Source: a virus. From it: a DNA stretch of 32,821 bases. Both the position numbers and the translations under genes were made by a program. The stretch's first letter is position 1, and every line of letters begins with the position of its first letter. The DNA is taken from positions 1 to 32,821 of the IMG/VR virus record IMGVR_UViG_3300046170_000286; one strand, given 5' to 3'. The notes beneath the pieces are model-generated. The model saw only the letters and a list, made by a program, of their open reading frames with translations, had not been told where the DNA came from and did no database searches. Positions 16,550 through 23,742 of this stretch are shown here, one piece after another.

Positions 16550-18775
16550 ATGACTAAACAGGTACAGCGCCGCAGAGGCACAGCAACACAACATACGTCC
16601 TTTACAGGTGCTGAAGGCGAGCTTTCAGTCAACACAACTAATAAATCAGTTCATGTGCATGATAACGTGACTGCTGGTGGCTTTGAGGCTGCTAGAGTTG
16701 ATATGGATAACGTTACATCCAGCAGTATTCTCACGGCGGCTGGCATTACAGCTACCACTGCTGAGCTTAATTATGTGGATGGCGTTACATCAAATATACA
16801 AACGCAGCTAGACGGTAAGGCTGGCACTGCTTCTCCTACATTCACAGGAACGCTTACGACAGCTAACCTAACAGCCACAGGCACGACAACATTAGCTGGC
16901 GCTAGTACATCCGCAGATATTACCTTCGGCGACAACGACAAGGCTGTGTTTGGCGCTGGGTCTGATCTCCAGATTTATCATGCGGGAAATGCAAGTTATA
17001 TTTCAGACCAAGGCACAGGAAACCTCCGATTAGATGGTACAGACATTCAGATTAGGTCTGCGTCTGGTGCAAACATGGCGGCATTTGTTGCGGGTGCAGA
17101 GGTTCAACTGTATCACAACAATCAAAAGAAGCTAGAAACCACCTCCACAGGCGTTGACGTAACTGGCACTGTCACGGCTGACGGGCTGACTGTGGATGGG
17201 ACTTCTAGTGTTGACAGTATATATACTGGAGCGTCTAGCGCAGGTGTAGGGGGTGCTTTTAGAGCAGTTACAAATGATGGTGCAGCAACAGGTTCAGGCG
17301 ATAGAATTGGTTATGTTTTATTTGGCGGAGCATATGATGCATCTGACAGTATTGGGTATAATGCGTCAATAAATGCGTTCACAACTCAAGCATATACAGC
17401 ATCAGCTAGGGGAACAAAGTTAGAGTTTCAAACGACTGCTAACAATTCAACAAGCAGACTAAAGCGACAGACTATTGCGGACAACGGCGACATCAGCTTC
17501 TACGAGGACACAGGCACTACGGCTAAGTTCTTCTGGGATGCGAGTGCTGAGTCGTTGGGTATTGGGACGAGTTCGCCAACAACTGCACTGACAATAACAG
17601 AAAGCACTGTTGGAGACTTAATAACCGTTACTGGTGCTAATGGTACAGACTTACGCATAGGTAATCATGCTTCTGCTAATGGTGGTATTTATATAAATAG
17701 CCAAGCTGCAAGTGACGACTTGAGATTCCGCACGCAAGGGTCTGACCGAATGACCATCACATCAGACGGATCGGTTGGGATTGGGACGAGTTCGCCAAGC
17801 GTACCCTTGCACGTTAAAAGCACGGGCGAGGCTATTTTAACTTTGGAGGGAGCGACAAGCGCAGGTTCTTTTGTAAATTTTGGTGACACAGCTGATACAA
17901 ACGTAGGTCAAATAGGATATGACCATACGTCTAACTACATGCGGTTTAAGACCAACGATACAGAACGTATGCGCATCGACAGCAGCGGTCGCTTACTGGT
18001 GGGCAAGACTGCACAAGCTTTAAGTACCGCAGGATTTGAAGTTGAACAGACTGGGCAAACATCAGTTACACAGTCAGGTGCATCATGCATTAGACTTAAT
18101 CGTTTAAGTTCTGATGGAGACATCATTCAACTGCGTAAGGATACTTCACAAGTGGGGAGTATTGGAAGTGTTGCTTCAGGTGCAAACCTTTATATGTCTG
18201 CCGCATCTGGGGTTGGCTTAGGTATTGGTGGAGACAACCTTTATCCTGTAAATGCTTCGGGTGCTTCTACAAACGGTTCATTAGACATTGGCGACAGCAC
18301 AGCCCGCTTCAAAGACCTCTACCTGTCTGGCGGTGTATACCTTGGCGGCACTGGGTCGGCAAATAAGCTGGATGATTATGAAGAGGGAACTTGGACGCCT
18401 AGTTTTTACGGTGCAACAAGTGTAACCCATGATCATCAAGTGGGAAGATATACAAAAGTTGGAAACTTAGTGCGTTGTGAATTTACGATAGGAACTACTG
18501 CCTTAAGTGGTTCGCAACTCATTCTTATTGATGGCCTACCATTTACTCAACAAATAGCGCAAAACCAAGTGGCAACAAGAGGTGAATTTGAGTCTATATA
18601 TTTAAACTATCCAAGTTTGTCCACTAAACGATATGGTCTATCCTTTAGTAGCAATAGGCTATCAATTAGATCAGACGCTAGTGGCTCTGGAAATAGCGCA
18701 TTAAGCTACTCAGATGTTGCGAATACAAGTTTGTTTGAAATTCGTGGAAGTATAACATACCGCACCAGCTCATAA
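16550..18775 (+). CDS. Tail fibre protein with modular repeats
   Basis: This 741-residue fibre starts after a good taaggag. The N-terminus (VQRRRGTATQHTSFTGAEGE, then LSVNTTNKSVHVHDN) is the attachment-type domain shared by many marine phage fibres. A head-stem region follows (TTAELNYVDGVTSNIQTQLDGKA, SPTFTGTLTTANLTATGTTT). Repeated beta modules carry LGIGTSSPTTALTI and VGIGTSSPSVPLHV near residues 338 and 411, also visible as a shared DNA stretch (gggacgagttcgcc) near 17564 and 17784. The C-terminal part has the LDDYEEGTWTPSFYGATS and GRYTKVGNLVRCEFTI motifs typical of marine phage fibre tips. No intramolecular chaperone protease motif is evident. It probably determines host range together with J. 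Confidence 0.8.
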   Translation: MTKQVQRRRGTATQHTSFTGAEGELSVNTTNKSVHVHDNVTAGGFEAARVDMDNVTSSSILTAAGITATTAELNYVDGVTSNIQTQLDGKAGTASPTFTGTLTTANLTATGTTTLAGASTSADITFGDNDKAVFGAGSDLQIYHAGNASYISDQGTGNLRLDGTDIQIRSASGANMAAFVAGAEVQLYHNNQKKLETTSTGVDVTGTVTADGLTVDGTSSVDSIYTGASSAGVGGAFRAVTNDGAATGSGDRIGYVLFGGAYDASDSIGYNASINAFTTQAYTASARGTKLEFQTTANNSTSRLKRQTIADNGDISFYEDTGTTAKFFWDASAESLGIGTSSPTTALTITESTVGDLITVTGANGTDLRIGNHASANGGIYINSQAASDDLRFRTQGSDRMTITSDGSVGIGTSSPSVPLHVKSTGEAILTLEGATSAGSFVNFGDTADTNVGQIGYDHTSNYMRFKTNDTERMRIDSSGRLLVGKTAQALSTAGFEVEQTGQTSVTQSGASCIRLNRLSSDGDIIQLRKDTSQVGSIGSVASGANLYMSAASGVGLGIGGDNLYPVNASGASTNGSLDIGDSTARFKDLYLSGGVYLGGTGSANKLDDYEEGTWTPSFYGATSVTHDHQVGRYTKVGNLVRCEFTIGTTALSGSQLILIDGLPFTQQIAQNQVATRGEFESIYLNYPSLSTKRYGLSFSSNRLSIRSDASGSGNSALSYSDVANTSLFEIRGSITYRTSS

Positions 18776-18826
18776 CCCACTGCATAGCTTTGGGTCGGAC
18801 AGTCCAACCATCACAGGAGATAAACG

Positions 18827-19078
18827 ATGGCACTAACAGAAGAAACAGTACAAGACAAAATAGAGATCGTGGGTGACTTTAAACATGTGCAGGTGAGAAC
18901 CGCCGTGGTCATCAAGCGTGATGGCACAGAGATCAGCCGATCATTCTCACGCCATGTCGTTGCACCAGATGCAGACATCACAGGTGAAAGCGCAGAGGTA
19001 CAAGCCATCTGTAATGCAGTTCACACCCAAGCGGTCAAGGATGCCTATGCCGCACACTTAGCAGCACAGGAGGTATAA
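18827..19078 (+). CDS. Conserved small phage protein, function unknown
   Basis: This 83-residue protein follows cacaggagataaacg. The sequence KIEIVGDFKHVQVRTAVVIKRD, then GTEISRSFSRHVVAPDAD and AVHTQAVKDAYAAHLAAQ is a compact beta-then-helix protein of a type often found next to marine phage fibre genes. I cannot assign a function. It is followed by two more small genes of similar character with good ribosome-binding sites and short gaps, so the three form a post-fibre cluster. A structural accessory role is likely but not shown. Confidence 0.65.
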   Translation: MALTEETVQDKIEIVGDFKHVQVRTAVVIKRDGTEISRSFSRHVVAPDADITGESAEVQAICNAVHTQAVKDAYAAHLAAQEV

Positions 19079-19080
19079 CA

Positions 19081-19386
19081 ATGGCTATCACTTACACTTG
19101 GAGTATTCCAACACTTGAGCGTCACACTGCTGACGGTGGCGTTTACATTGCTCACTGGCGCTGCACAGGCGTTGATGACGATGGCAACACAGCATCAGCT
19201 TATGGCACTTGTGGGCTAGAGTATGATGCTTCTGCGTCCGACTTCACACCTTATGCAGATATTACTGAGGCTCAAGCTCAGGGCTGGGTGTGGGGTCATG
19301 TATCCCAAGAGGATACTGAAGCTGCTATTGCTTCTAATATTGATGCGATAGCTAACCCAACTACTGAGGCGGGAGTGCCTTGGTAA
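19081..19386 (+). CDS. Conserved small phage protein, function unknown
   Basis: This 101-residue protein starts two bases after the previous stop (aggaggtataacaATG). The sequence is a run of beta strands (ITYTWSIPTLERHTADGGVY, IAHWRCTGVDDDGNTASAYG), then an EAQAQGWVWGHV helix and an acidic end. This layout is recurrent in marine myo- and siphoviruses beside fibre genes. It may be a small structural protein. No catalytic residues stand out. The gene is intact. Confidence 0.65.
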   Translation: MAITYTWSIPTLERHTADGGVYIAHWRCTGVDDDGNTASAYGTCGLEYDASASDFTPYADITEAQAQGWVWGHVSQEDTEAAIASNIDAIANPTTEAGVPW

Positions 19387-19406
19387 TAACCTGAAAGGAG
19401 ATCAAC

Positions 19407-19610
19407 GTGACTGAAGAAAAAAAGGTCATTACGATTGACGATGTGGAATACACTGAAGATCAACTATCTGATGAGGCAAAGGCTTGCATAAATCACATTA
19501 GTAGATTGGATGGTAAGCTAAATGCTGCTAAACTAAACGTGATAGAGATACAAAGAGGGCGTGACGCTTTCTTCGCGGATCTAAAAGCGCATTTGGAGAG
19601 CATAGACTAA
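19407..19610 (+). CDS. Small coiled-coil phage protein
   Basis: The start is GTG at 19407 behind a strong aaaggaga. The 67-residue protein begins with a small strand motif (VITIDDVEYTEDQLSDEAKA) and continues as an amphipathic helix (LDGKLNAAKLNVIEIQRGRD) likely to form a coiled coil. This ITIDD-x-xY...LSDEAK plan is recurrent in marine phages near tail or lysis genes. Function is unknown. The stop overlaps the next start (TAATG). Confidence 0.6.
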   Translation: MTEEKKVITIDDVEYTEDQLSDEAKACINHISRLDGKLNAAKLNVIEIQRGRDAFFADLKAHLESID

Positions 19611-19843
19611 TGGAAATGGATGCACTGTGGAGCATTGCCCTAACTGCTGGTTTAGGCTTAATGGGATGGCTGCTTCGCAGTGCATACGCTGAAGTTCAGC
19701 GCATTAGCATATTGCTAAACAAAACCCGCGAGGAAATGGCGCGGGAATATGTCACAAAAACTGATAGCTCCGCTGTAATGACGCAGATTGTGGCGCGATT
19801 TGATCGCATAGAAGAAAAAATAGATAGGCTGATGGAAAGATGA
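19610..19843 (+). CDS. Small membrane-anchored coiled-coil protein
   Basis: This 77-residue protein has an N-terminal membrane segment (LWSIALTAGLGLMGWLL, residues ~6-22) and then a heptad-type helix (EVQRISILLNKTREEMAREY, RFDRIEEKIDRLMER). That layout fits an i-spanin-like protein or a holin accessory in the lysis region. The gene overlaps both neighbours (TAATG before, ATGA after). The spanin idea rests on topology and context alone. Confidence 0.55.
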   Translation: MEMDALWSIALTAGLGLMGWLLRSAYAEVQRISILLNKTREEMAREYVTKTDSSAVMTQIVARFDRIEEKIDRLMER

Positions 19844-20013
19844 TCTGTGCGCTGGCCGGTATAGCGGTTGGCGTTATAGTAGAAGGTCACGTTCTGTATA
19901 ACGCTTGTATATACAGATGCCCAACCGGATTTTATTATCACTACCCATATGTTATAAGAATACCGTATAACTTTAAATGCCCACCAGCCGCAAAGGTGGG
20001 CAAAGGTGCCTGA
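19840..20013 (+). CDS. Very small Cys/Tyr-rich secreted or membrane protein
   Basis: The ATGA overlap with the preceding gene and the TGATG overlap with the next support a real 57-residue gene. It has a hydrophobic N-terminus (MICALAGIAVGVIVEGHVLY), then a tyrosine- and cysteine-rich part (NACIYRCPTGFYYHYPYVIR, NFKCPPAAKVGKG). Four cysteines lie in all (3, 23, 27, 47), so a disulphide-bonded periplasmic product is plausible. It could be a partner of the preceding coiled-coil protein. I see no clear lipobox, so an o-spanin call is not justified. Confidence 0.5.
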   Translation: MICALAGIAVGVIVEGHVLYNACIYRCPTGFYYHYPYVIRIPYNFKCPPAAKVGKGA

Positions 20014-20504
20014 TGATAGATCCAATCACAGCCATTGCTGGGGCCACACAAGCCTATAATATGGTGAAAAAGCTAGTTTACGCTGGGCGTGAGCTAGAGG
20101 ACGTAGCTGGCCAGCTAGGCAAATGGTATGGCGCAGCAGCGGATCTTGGCCGCGCAGAGCAACAGCGCAAAAACCCGCCAATCTTCACTAAGCTTTTTTC
20201 ATCTGGGTCTGTGGAGCAAGAGGCGCTTCAAATCATCATTCACCAGAAGAAGCTGGCTGAGCAGGAAAAAGACTTACAGCAACTGCTGAATAATAGATTT
20301 GGCTATGGCACTTGGCGTGAAATGGTGGAGCTACGGCGCAAGATCAAGAAAGAGCGTGAAGAAACGCTGTATCGCCAGCAGGAGCGCAAAGCGGCATTCT
20401 TTGAAACGCTGCTGCTGATATTACTGCTTGTGATGCTAGGCAGCTATTATAGGGGGCGGCACATGGTTGACTGGTTTGGGCGCAGGGTGGTGGTAAATGG
20501 CTGA
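20013..20504 (+). CDS. Helical protein with C-terminal membrane segment
   Basis: The ATG at 20013 overlaps the previous stop; the in-frame ATG at 19977 has no ribosome-binding site. The 163-residue product opens with MIDPITAIAGATQAYNMVKK, a pattern common in marine phage proteins near lysis genes. It has a long charged helix (KKLAEQEKDLQQLLNNRF, MVELRRKIKKEREETLYRQQ) and a membrane segment (FETLLLILLLVMLGSYY, residues ~127-143). A tail-anchored or virion-membrane role is possible. The function is unknown. Confidence 0.6.
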   Translation: MIDPITAIAGATQAYNMVKKLVYAGRELEDVAGQLGKWYGAAADLGRAEQQRKNPPIFTKLFSSGSVEQEALQIIIHQKKLAEQEKDLQQLLNNRFGYGTWREMVELRRKIKKEREETLYRQQERKAAFFETLLLILLLVMLGSYYRGRHMVDWFGRRVVVNG

Positions 20505-20751
20505 CGGTGTATCAGGCATAGGCAGCGCACCGTTTAACGTGCAGTCAGACATACACCAGCAAACGCAATCGCGTGAGCGCATAGAAGCACATCTGGCAGA
20601 GCAGAGGGTAACAAAGGAGCATAGGGCCAACCACACGCATCTGGAGGCGCTAAGAGAGCAGAAGTTGGACTTAGGCAAGGCTTATGATAGGTTTGGCACT
20701 AAGACCACTGCTGACAGGCCGCAAGGCACAAACATCAACATAGAGGTTTGA
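20497..20751 (+). CDS. Small hydrophilic protein, function unknown
   Basis: This 84-residue protein overlaps the previous gene by eight bases. It is glutamine-, histidine- and arginine-rich (IHQQTQSRERIEAHLAEQRV, THLEALREQKLDLGKAYDRF) and probably a single long helix with disordered ends. I do not recognise a family. Tight packing between two membrane-protein genes suggests it belongs to the same transcript and perhaps the same envelope-related process. Confidence 0.55.
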   Translation: MADGVSGIGSAPFNVQSDIHQQTQSRERIEAHLAEQRVTKEHRANHTHLEALREQKLDLGKAYDRFGTKTTADRPQGTNINIEV

Positions 20752-20752
20752 C

Positions 20753-20935
20753 ATGGAAAAGATACTTGCTTGGAAGATCATGCCGCGTCTGATGATGCTG
20801 GTAATGACGGTGATGTATATACGCTGTATTGAGTGGGCGTTAAGCCAGCCAGATTTATCAACGCAACAAGCTGGCCTAATATCAGTTGTCACGGGGGCCA
20901 TGAGCGGAGCTTTTGCCATATGGCTAGGGGTCTGA
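20753..20935 (+). CDS. Two-membrane-segment holin-like protein
   Basis: This 60-residue protein has two hydrophobic stretches (MPRLMMLVMTVMYIRCIEWA, about 10-29, and AGLISVVTGAMSGAFAIWLG, about 40-59) joined by a short polar turn. The pattern WKIMPRL...L..QAG....VTGAM.G.FA.W.G is widespread in marine phages beside endolysins. It would permeabilise or regulate permeabilisation of the inner membrane. A second holin of another type follows directly, so one of the two may act as a pinholin or antiholin. Confidence 0.65.
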   Translation: MEKILAWKIMPRLMMLVMTVMYIRCIEWALSQPDLSTQQAGLISVVTGAMSGAFAIWLGV

Positions 20936-20939
20936 GAAA

Positions 20940-21335
20940 TGATTGACAAACTGATCGCGCCTGTCACTGGCCTATTAGACAAGTTTATCCCAGATGCCGA
21001 CGAGAAAGCAAAGCTCGCGCACGAGATTGCCACCTATGTCACAGCGTCACGCGCAAGACTTGGCCCTCGCTCAGATACAAGTCAACGCAGCAGAAGCGGC
21101 AAGTGGAAGCACTTTTAAAGGTGGCTGGCGTCCTTTCATTGGTTGGATCTGTGGGCTTGCTTTTGGTTGGCATTTTATTGGTCAGCCTGTTGCCCTTTTT
21201 GTTGTAGCGCTGACCGGCACACAAATCCCGCCATTGCCAGAGTTTGATATGGGAACGCTTTTGACTGTTCTGGGAGGTATGTTAGGAATTGGTGGTCTTA
21301 GGACATATGAAAAGCAGAAAGGCTTAACCAAATGA
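20940..21335 (+). CDS. Holin of the 3TM gene-transfer-agent type, with apparent +1 insertion
   Basis: Read from ATG 20940, the frame is restored by removing one base at cc 21033-21034. The repaired protein is about 131 residues. The N-terminus (MIDKLIAPVTGLLDKFIPDA) and the helix AKLAHEIATMSQRHAQDLAL precede the conserved block AASGSTFKGGWRPFIGWICG, with hydrophobic segments around GLAFGWHFIG, PVALFVVALTG and LLTVLGGMLGIGGLRTYEK. That is the pattern of holins that release gene transfer agents in alphaproteobacteria. The stop overlaps the endolysin start (ATGA). Confidence 0.8.
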
Positions 21336-21760
21336 GACACATTGATGAGATCATAATTCACTGCACCGCGACGAATGCCAAATGGTATGCTGATCGGTCT
21401 GTTGATGATGTGGTGAAGGAAATCAGACGGTGGCACGTTGAAGAGCGCAACTGGTCTGATATTGGCTACCACGCAATCATTCACCGCGATGGCTCAGTGG
21501 GCTATGGTAGGCCCGTAGAGCGCTCAGGGGCGCACTGTAGGGGGCGCAACAAGGCATCTATAGGGGTAAGCCTAGTGGGTGGCCGTGGCGGCTGTGCTGA
21601 CGATGCTTTTCTGGATAACTTCACCTCAGAGCAAGAAGAAGCTTTGCGTGAACTGATCGTGCAATATAAGGCTGAGTTTTCTGGTATAAATAAAGTATCT
21701 GGGCATAATAGTTATGCGAGCAAAGCTTGCCCTTGCTTCGATGTAAATGATTGGGCATAA
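21332..21760 (+). CDS. Endolysin, T7 lysozyme-type N-acetylmuramoyl-L-alanine amidase
   Basis: This 142-residue enzyme cuts the amide bond between N-acetylmuramic acid and the stem peptide. The candidate zinc ligands are His10 (IIHCTAT), His125 (VSGHNSY) and Cys133 (SKACPCFD). The His-to-Cys spacing of eight equals that of T7 lysozyme. Tyr46 (IGYHAIIHRDG) and Lys131 match its catalytic pair. The length is close to T7 gp3.5 (151). There is no signal peptide, so release depends on the two holin-like proteins upstream. It is the last gene of the late operon. Confidence 0.92.
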   Translation: MRHIDEIIIHCTATNAKWYADRSVDDVVKEIRRWHVEERNWSDIGYHAIIHRDGSVGYGRPVERSGAHCRGRNKASIGVSLVGGRGGCADDAFLDNFTSEQEEALRELIVQYKAEFSGINKVSGHNSYASKACPCFDVNDWA

Positions 21761-21770
21761 GTGCCTTCGG

Positions 21771-21788
21771 GGTCAGCTTCGGCTGGCC
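21771..21788 (+). terminator. Hairpin with TTCG loop after the endolysin
   Basis: GGTCAGC (21771-21777) and GCTGGCC (21782-21788) form a 7-bp stem with one G-T pair around a TTCG tetraloop, ten bases after the endolysin stop. No T run follows, so it may be a factor-dependent terminator or an RNA-stabilising end. It separates the converging late and leftward units. Confidence 0.45.
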
Positions 21789-21827
21789 TCACGAACCACC
21801 CAGAAATCTTAATATGCTGTCATCCAT

Positions 21828-21854
21828 AGCCTGCTGTGTGAAACTCGGCAGGCT
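21828..21854 (-). terminator. Hairpin at the end of the leftward operon
   Basis: AGCCTGC (21828-21834) and GCAGGCT (21848-21854) form a perfect 7-bp stem with a 13-base loop. It starts at the base after the stop of the leftward nuclease gene. There is no T run in the leftward direction. The position suggests a transcript end. Confidence 0.4.
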
Positions 21855-22161
21855 TTATGCGTACCTGTTTTGCCGGTTGGTGGGCCACGCAGTATAAACA
21901 AACGTATATCCATAGGCCACATACGCAAATATTTGCGCATCACCATCAGCGCGTGTAAATGCGTAGTTCAATGGGCGTCCACGATCTGGGCGTGGTTTGT
22001 AGGGTTGTCTTGACTTGCAGGGTCAATAGATCACCACTAGACGATTTCACCCATAGGTCATCGTCTTGCATGTCTACTCGATGGCAGCGTATCCCGCGCT
22101 GCTCAAGTTCGGCGGCAACGAGAAACTCGCCTGCACGTCCGATACTGCTTCTGTTGGCCAC
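21855..22161 (-). CDS. Small PD-(D/E)XK-like nuclease, with apparent +1 insertion
   Basis: Removing one base from ggg 22002-22004 yields a protein of about 101 residues. It has Glu12 (GRAGEFLVAAELEQRG), an Asp cluster (DMQDDDLWV, 30-38) and QVKTT (49-53), the layout of a compact restriction-endonuclease-like fold in which Gln replaces the usual acidic residue before Lys. A basic segment follows (YKPRPDRGRPLNYAFTRADG), then strand IFAYVAYGYTFVY. It is the last gene of the leftward operon. Activity and target are unknown; repair, host-DNA degradation or exclusion are possible. Without the repair the protein lacks its last third. Confidence 0.55.
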
Positions 22162-22230
22162 GCATAAAAATACCGCATAATCAATGATTTGGCTACGCGG
22201 TATTTTGTATCGGTATATTTGACTGGCAAT

Positions 22231-22524
22231 TTATAAGCGGCGCTCATCCTTTGTGCTTACGCGATATAGCTGCTGGCCATGAATGTAAGACGTTTTAACA
22301 ATCCTGCGGCGCTCACGCAGGGTCTTCAAGCCAAGGTCAATATGCGTCACATCCTGCTCAATCATGCTGCACAAATCACCCACAGATAGCTCACCATGCC
22401 TCCGTAAGCACCGCTCAATTTCCTTGCGCAACGCCTCGATTGCCCAAGGTTTATGAGAATAAGGGTGCATATCATCTCGCCCAATCATGCGGCGGTGCAT
22501 CCTTGCGTTTTCTATGGTGGCCAT
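22231..22524 (-). CDS. Winged-helix-like small protein
   Basis: The ATG at 22524 has ggaaggaa upstream on the minus strand and overlaps the previous gene by 53 bases. Of 97 residues, about 29-90 read as a winged helix: IEALRKEIERCLRRHGELSV, GDLCSMIEQDVTHIDLGLKT, LRERRRIVKTSYIHGQQLYR. The final strand pair is the wing. A related pattern appears in the product at 23110-23406, so the operon carries two such proteins. A DNA-binding, probably regulatory role is inferred. Confidence 0.6.
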   Translation of the reverse strand: MATIENARMHRRMIGRDDMHPYSHKPWAIEALRKEIERCLRRHGELSVGDLCSMIEQDVTHIDLGLKTLRERRRIVKTSYIHGQQLYRVSTKDERRL

Positions 22525-22792
22525 TTCCTTCCAGCGGTCTAGGCAGTGTCATCTGTTCATTCATAGGCGCTTTCTCCAACATGCTGCACAGCGACATGAT
22601 TTCCTCAGCGCGTTGCTTCATTGTGCGGCGCTCTGGGCCACGTCCAGCATCCATTCGCATAATATCTGCCTTGCGATTGATGGAGCGCACAATCATCAGC
22701 GGCGTTGGCTGATCTGGCCGTGTATCATCTTCATCAATATAATCGCCCACAGTTGAGCAGTTTTCGATCTTAGACAGATCCCATTTAGCCAT
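22472..22792 (-). CDS. Small conserved-type protein, function unknown
   Basis: The start at 22792 is preceded on the minus strand by caggagaataacg, a clear ribosome-binding site; longer versions lack one. The 106-residue product begins MAKWDLSKIENCSTVGDYID and continues with a helix MRMDAGRGPERRTMKQRAEE. Its last ~17 residues are basic and histidine-rich and overlap the next gene. I do not recognise a family. The long overlap makes me less sure of the exact end; a frame error there is possible. Confidence 0.5.
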   Translation of the reverse strand: MAKWDLSKIENCSTVGDYIDEDDTRPDQPTPLMIVRSINRKADIMRMDAGRGPERRTMKQRAEEIMSLCSMLEKAPMNEQMTLPRPLEGNGHHRKRKDAPPHDWAR

Positions 22793-22961
22793 CGTTATTC
22801 TCCTGTATTGGCTTGCGCTTGGGGCGCACGGTGTTTGTTTCTTCATATTGGATGACGCATTGCACAGGGCCATATAGATTGGCTTTGTACTTCTCGATGA
22901 AGTCTGCGCATTCATATGGCGATGAGAATACCATCAGGGCAATCCATGTTGTTTTGGTCAT
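22785..22961 (-). CDS. Small protein, function unknown
   Basis: The chosen ATG at 22961 overlaps the previous stop (ATGA) and has ggatcagg upstream. The 58-residue product begins MTKTTWIALMVFSSPYECAD, continues FIEKYKANLYGPVQCVIQYE and ends in a basic, polar tail. The first part is hydrophobic but looks like a small alpha-beta fold rather than a membrane segment. The stop overlaps the following start by eight bases. It is a typical small early-gene product; I see no function. Confidence 0.5.
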   Translation of the reverse strand: MTKTTWIALMVFSSPYECADFIEKYKANLYGPVQCVIQYEETNTVRPKRKPIQENNDG

Positions 22962-23113
22962 TCCTGATCCTCCCCGCGCCAATCATAATCATCTTCATCT
23001 GCGCAATAGGTGCATGGTTCCGTCCATGTTTCCCATGTGGCGTCCTCTGCTGTTCGCATAAAGCTGCGGCGCTCTATGCGGCCTGTACCTTCACATTCTC
23101 TGCAATAGCTCAT
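22958..23113 (-). CDS. Small zinc-ribbon protein
   Basis: This 51-residue frame is supported by ATGA overlaps at both ends. It has two CxxC pairs: CREC at residues 4-7 and CTYC at 34-37, in the setting MSYCRECEGTGRIERR and TEPCTYCADEDDYDWR. The first pair, CxxCxGTG, resembles the DnaJ-type knuckle. The C-terminal third is very acidic. It probably binds one zinc ion and acts as a small adaptor for protein or nucleic acid. Its partner is unknown. Confidence 0.6.
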   Translation of the reverse strand: MSYCRECEGTGRIERRSFMRTAEDATWETWTEPCTYCADEDDYDWRGEDQE

Positions 23114-23406
23114 TGGTACACGCTCATATCAATAGACCACAGCGCCATAGATACGCGCTCTTGCTCTGCCTTCTGGCGCACCTCTGCTTTGCATATTCTG
23201 CCGTGGCTGTGCATATGCTCCAGCACATTGCTTAACTTGCGGGTTTCCATATCGACTGCTTCGCTAATGTCTGATGTTTCGCAGTATGAAACCTCTGGGC
23301 CGCTCAGGAAAGCAATAATTTCATCAGCTATCTCATCCCAAGTGCGCTCCCTTGGCGCTTCTTCGACTGGCTCAGGGCGCATATCGCCAAACATTTCCCT
23401 GAACAT
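23110..23406 (-). CDS. Winged-helix-like small protein
   Basis: The ATG at 23406 follows gcgaaggaa on the minus strand. The 98-residue protein has an acidic N-terminus (PEPVEEAPRERTWDEI), then ADEIIAFLSGPEVSYCETSD, ISEAVDMETRKLSNVLEHMH and a basic helix ending KAEVRQKAEQERVSMALWSI. The central part fits a winged helix in which SDISEAVDMETRKLSNVL is the recognition unit. The stop overlaps the next gene by four bases. A regulator of early expression is plausible. Confidence 0.55.
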   Translation of the reverse strand: MFREMFGDMRPEPVEEAPRERTWDEIADEIIAFLSGPEVSYCETSDISEAVDMETRKLSNVLEHMHSHGRICKAEVRQKAEQERVSMALWSIDMSVYQ

Positions 23407-23644
23407 TTCCTTCGCAGGGCGAGCCTTTTTCTACATAGGCGGCAACCCAAGGTGTGCGGTCTGCATTAGACTGCGTATTGCGCACTAATATGCCGGTGCA
23501 GATGTCATCGATCTGAGCATCACATTGCTGAGATAAACGCGGCGAAACATGTACGCTTTCGCCAGTATCAACGCGCACTCCGAATGTAGTGCCGTTATCC
23601 ATCATATGAGTGATTACAAAATCATGTGTTGTTGTGAGGTTCAT
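23372..23644 (-). CDS. Small beta-barrel-like protein, first gene of the leftward operon
   Basis: The ATG at 23644 has aaaggaaat upstream on the minus strand. The 90-residue product is rich in strands: FVITHMMDNGTTFGVRVDTG, ESVHVSPRLSQQCDAQIDDI, CTGILVRNTQSNADRTPWVA. The G-TTFGV, VHVSPRL and IDDICTGILV series resembles a cold-shock/OB-type barrel that would bind single-stranded nucleic acid. The last ~12 residues overlap the next gene. The fold call is an inference from the strand pattern. Confidence 0.5.
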   Translation of the reverse strand: MNLTTTHDFVITHMMDNGTTFGVRVDTGESVHVSPRLSQQCDAQIDDICTGILVRNTQSNADRTPWVAAYVEKGSPCEGNVQGNVWRYAP

Positions 23645-23664
23645 TTTATTTCCTTTCATTAGGT

Positions 23665-23679
23665 AGTGAATATATCACT
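23665..23679. promoter_or_regulatory. Inverted repeat AGTGA-N5-TCACT, candidate operator
   Basis: AGTGA (23665-23669) and TCACT (23675-23679) are exact inverted repeats centred on ATATA, in the space between the divergent early units. AATATA at 23669-23674 reads as TATATT on the minus strand and could be the leftward -10. The ribbon-helix-helix protein encoded next door is a natural candidate ligand. Confidence 0.35.
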
Positions 23680-23690
23680 TATGCTATCTC

Positions 23691-23719
23691 TTGACAGTTT
23701 GCAAGCACTTATATATCAA
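23691..23719 (+). promoter_or_regulatory. Early rightward promoter
   Basis: A perfect consensus -35, TTGACA (23691-23696), is followed after 17 bases by TATCAA (23714-23719), or after 15 bases by TATATC. It lies 24-29 bases before the first rightward early gene, with aaaggaga as ribosome-binding site at 23729-23736. This is the best sigma70-type promoter I see in the window. Confidence 0.6.
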
Positions 23720-23742
23720 AAATATAGCAAAGGAGAATTGCA

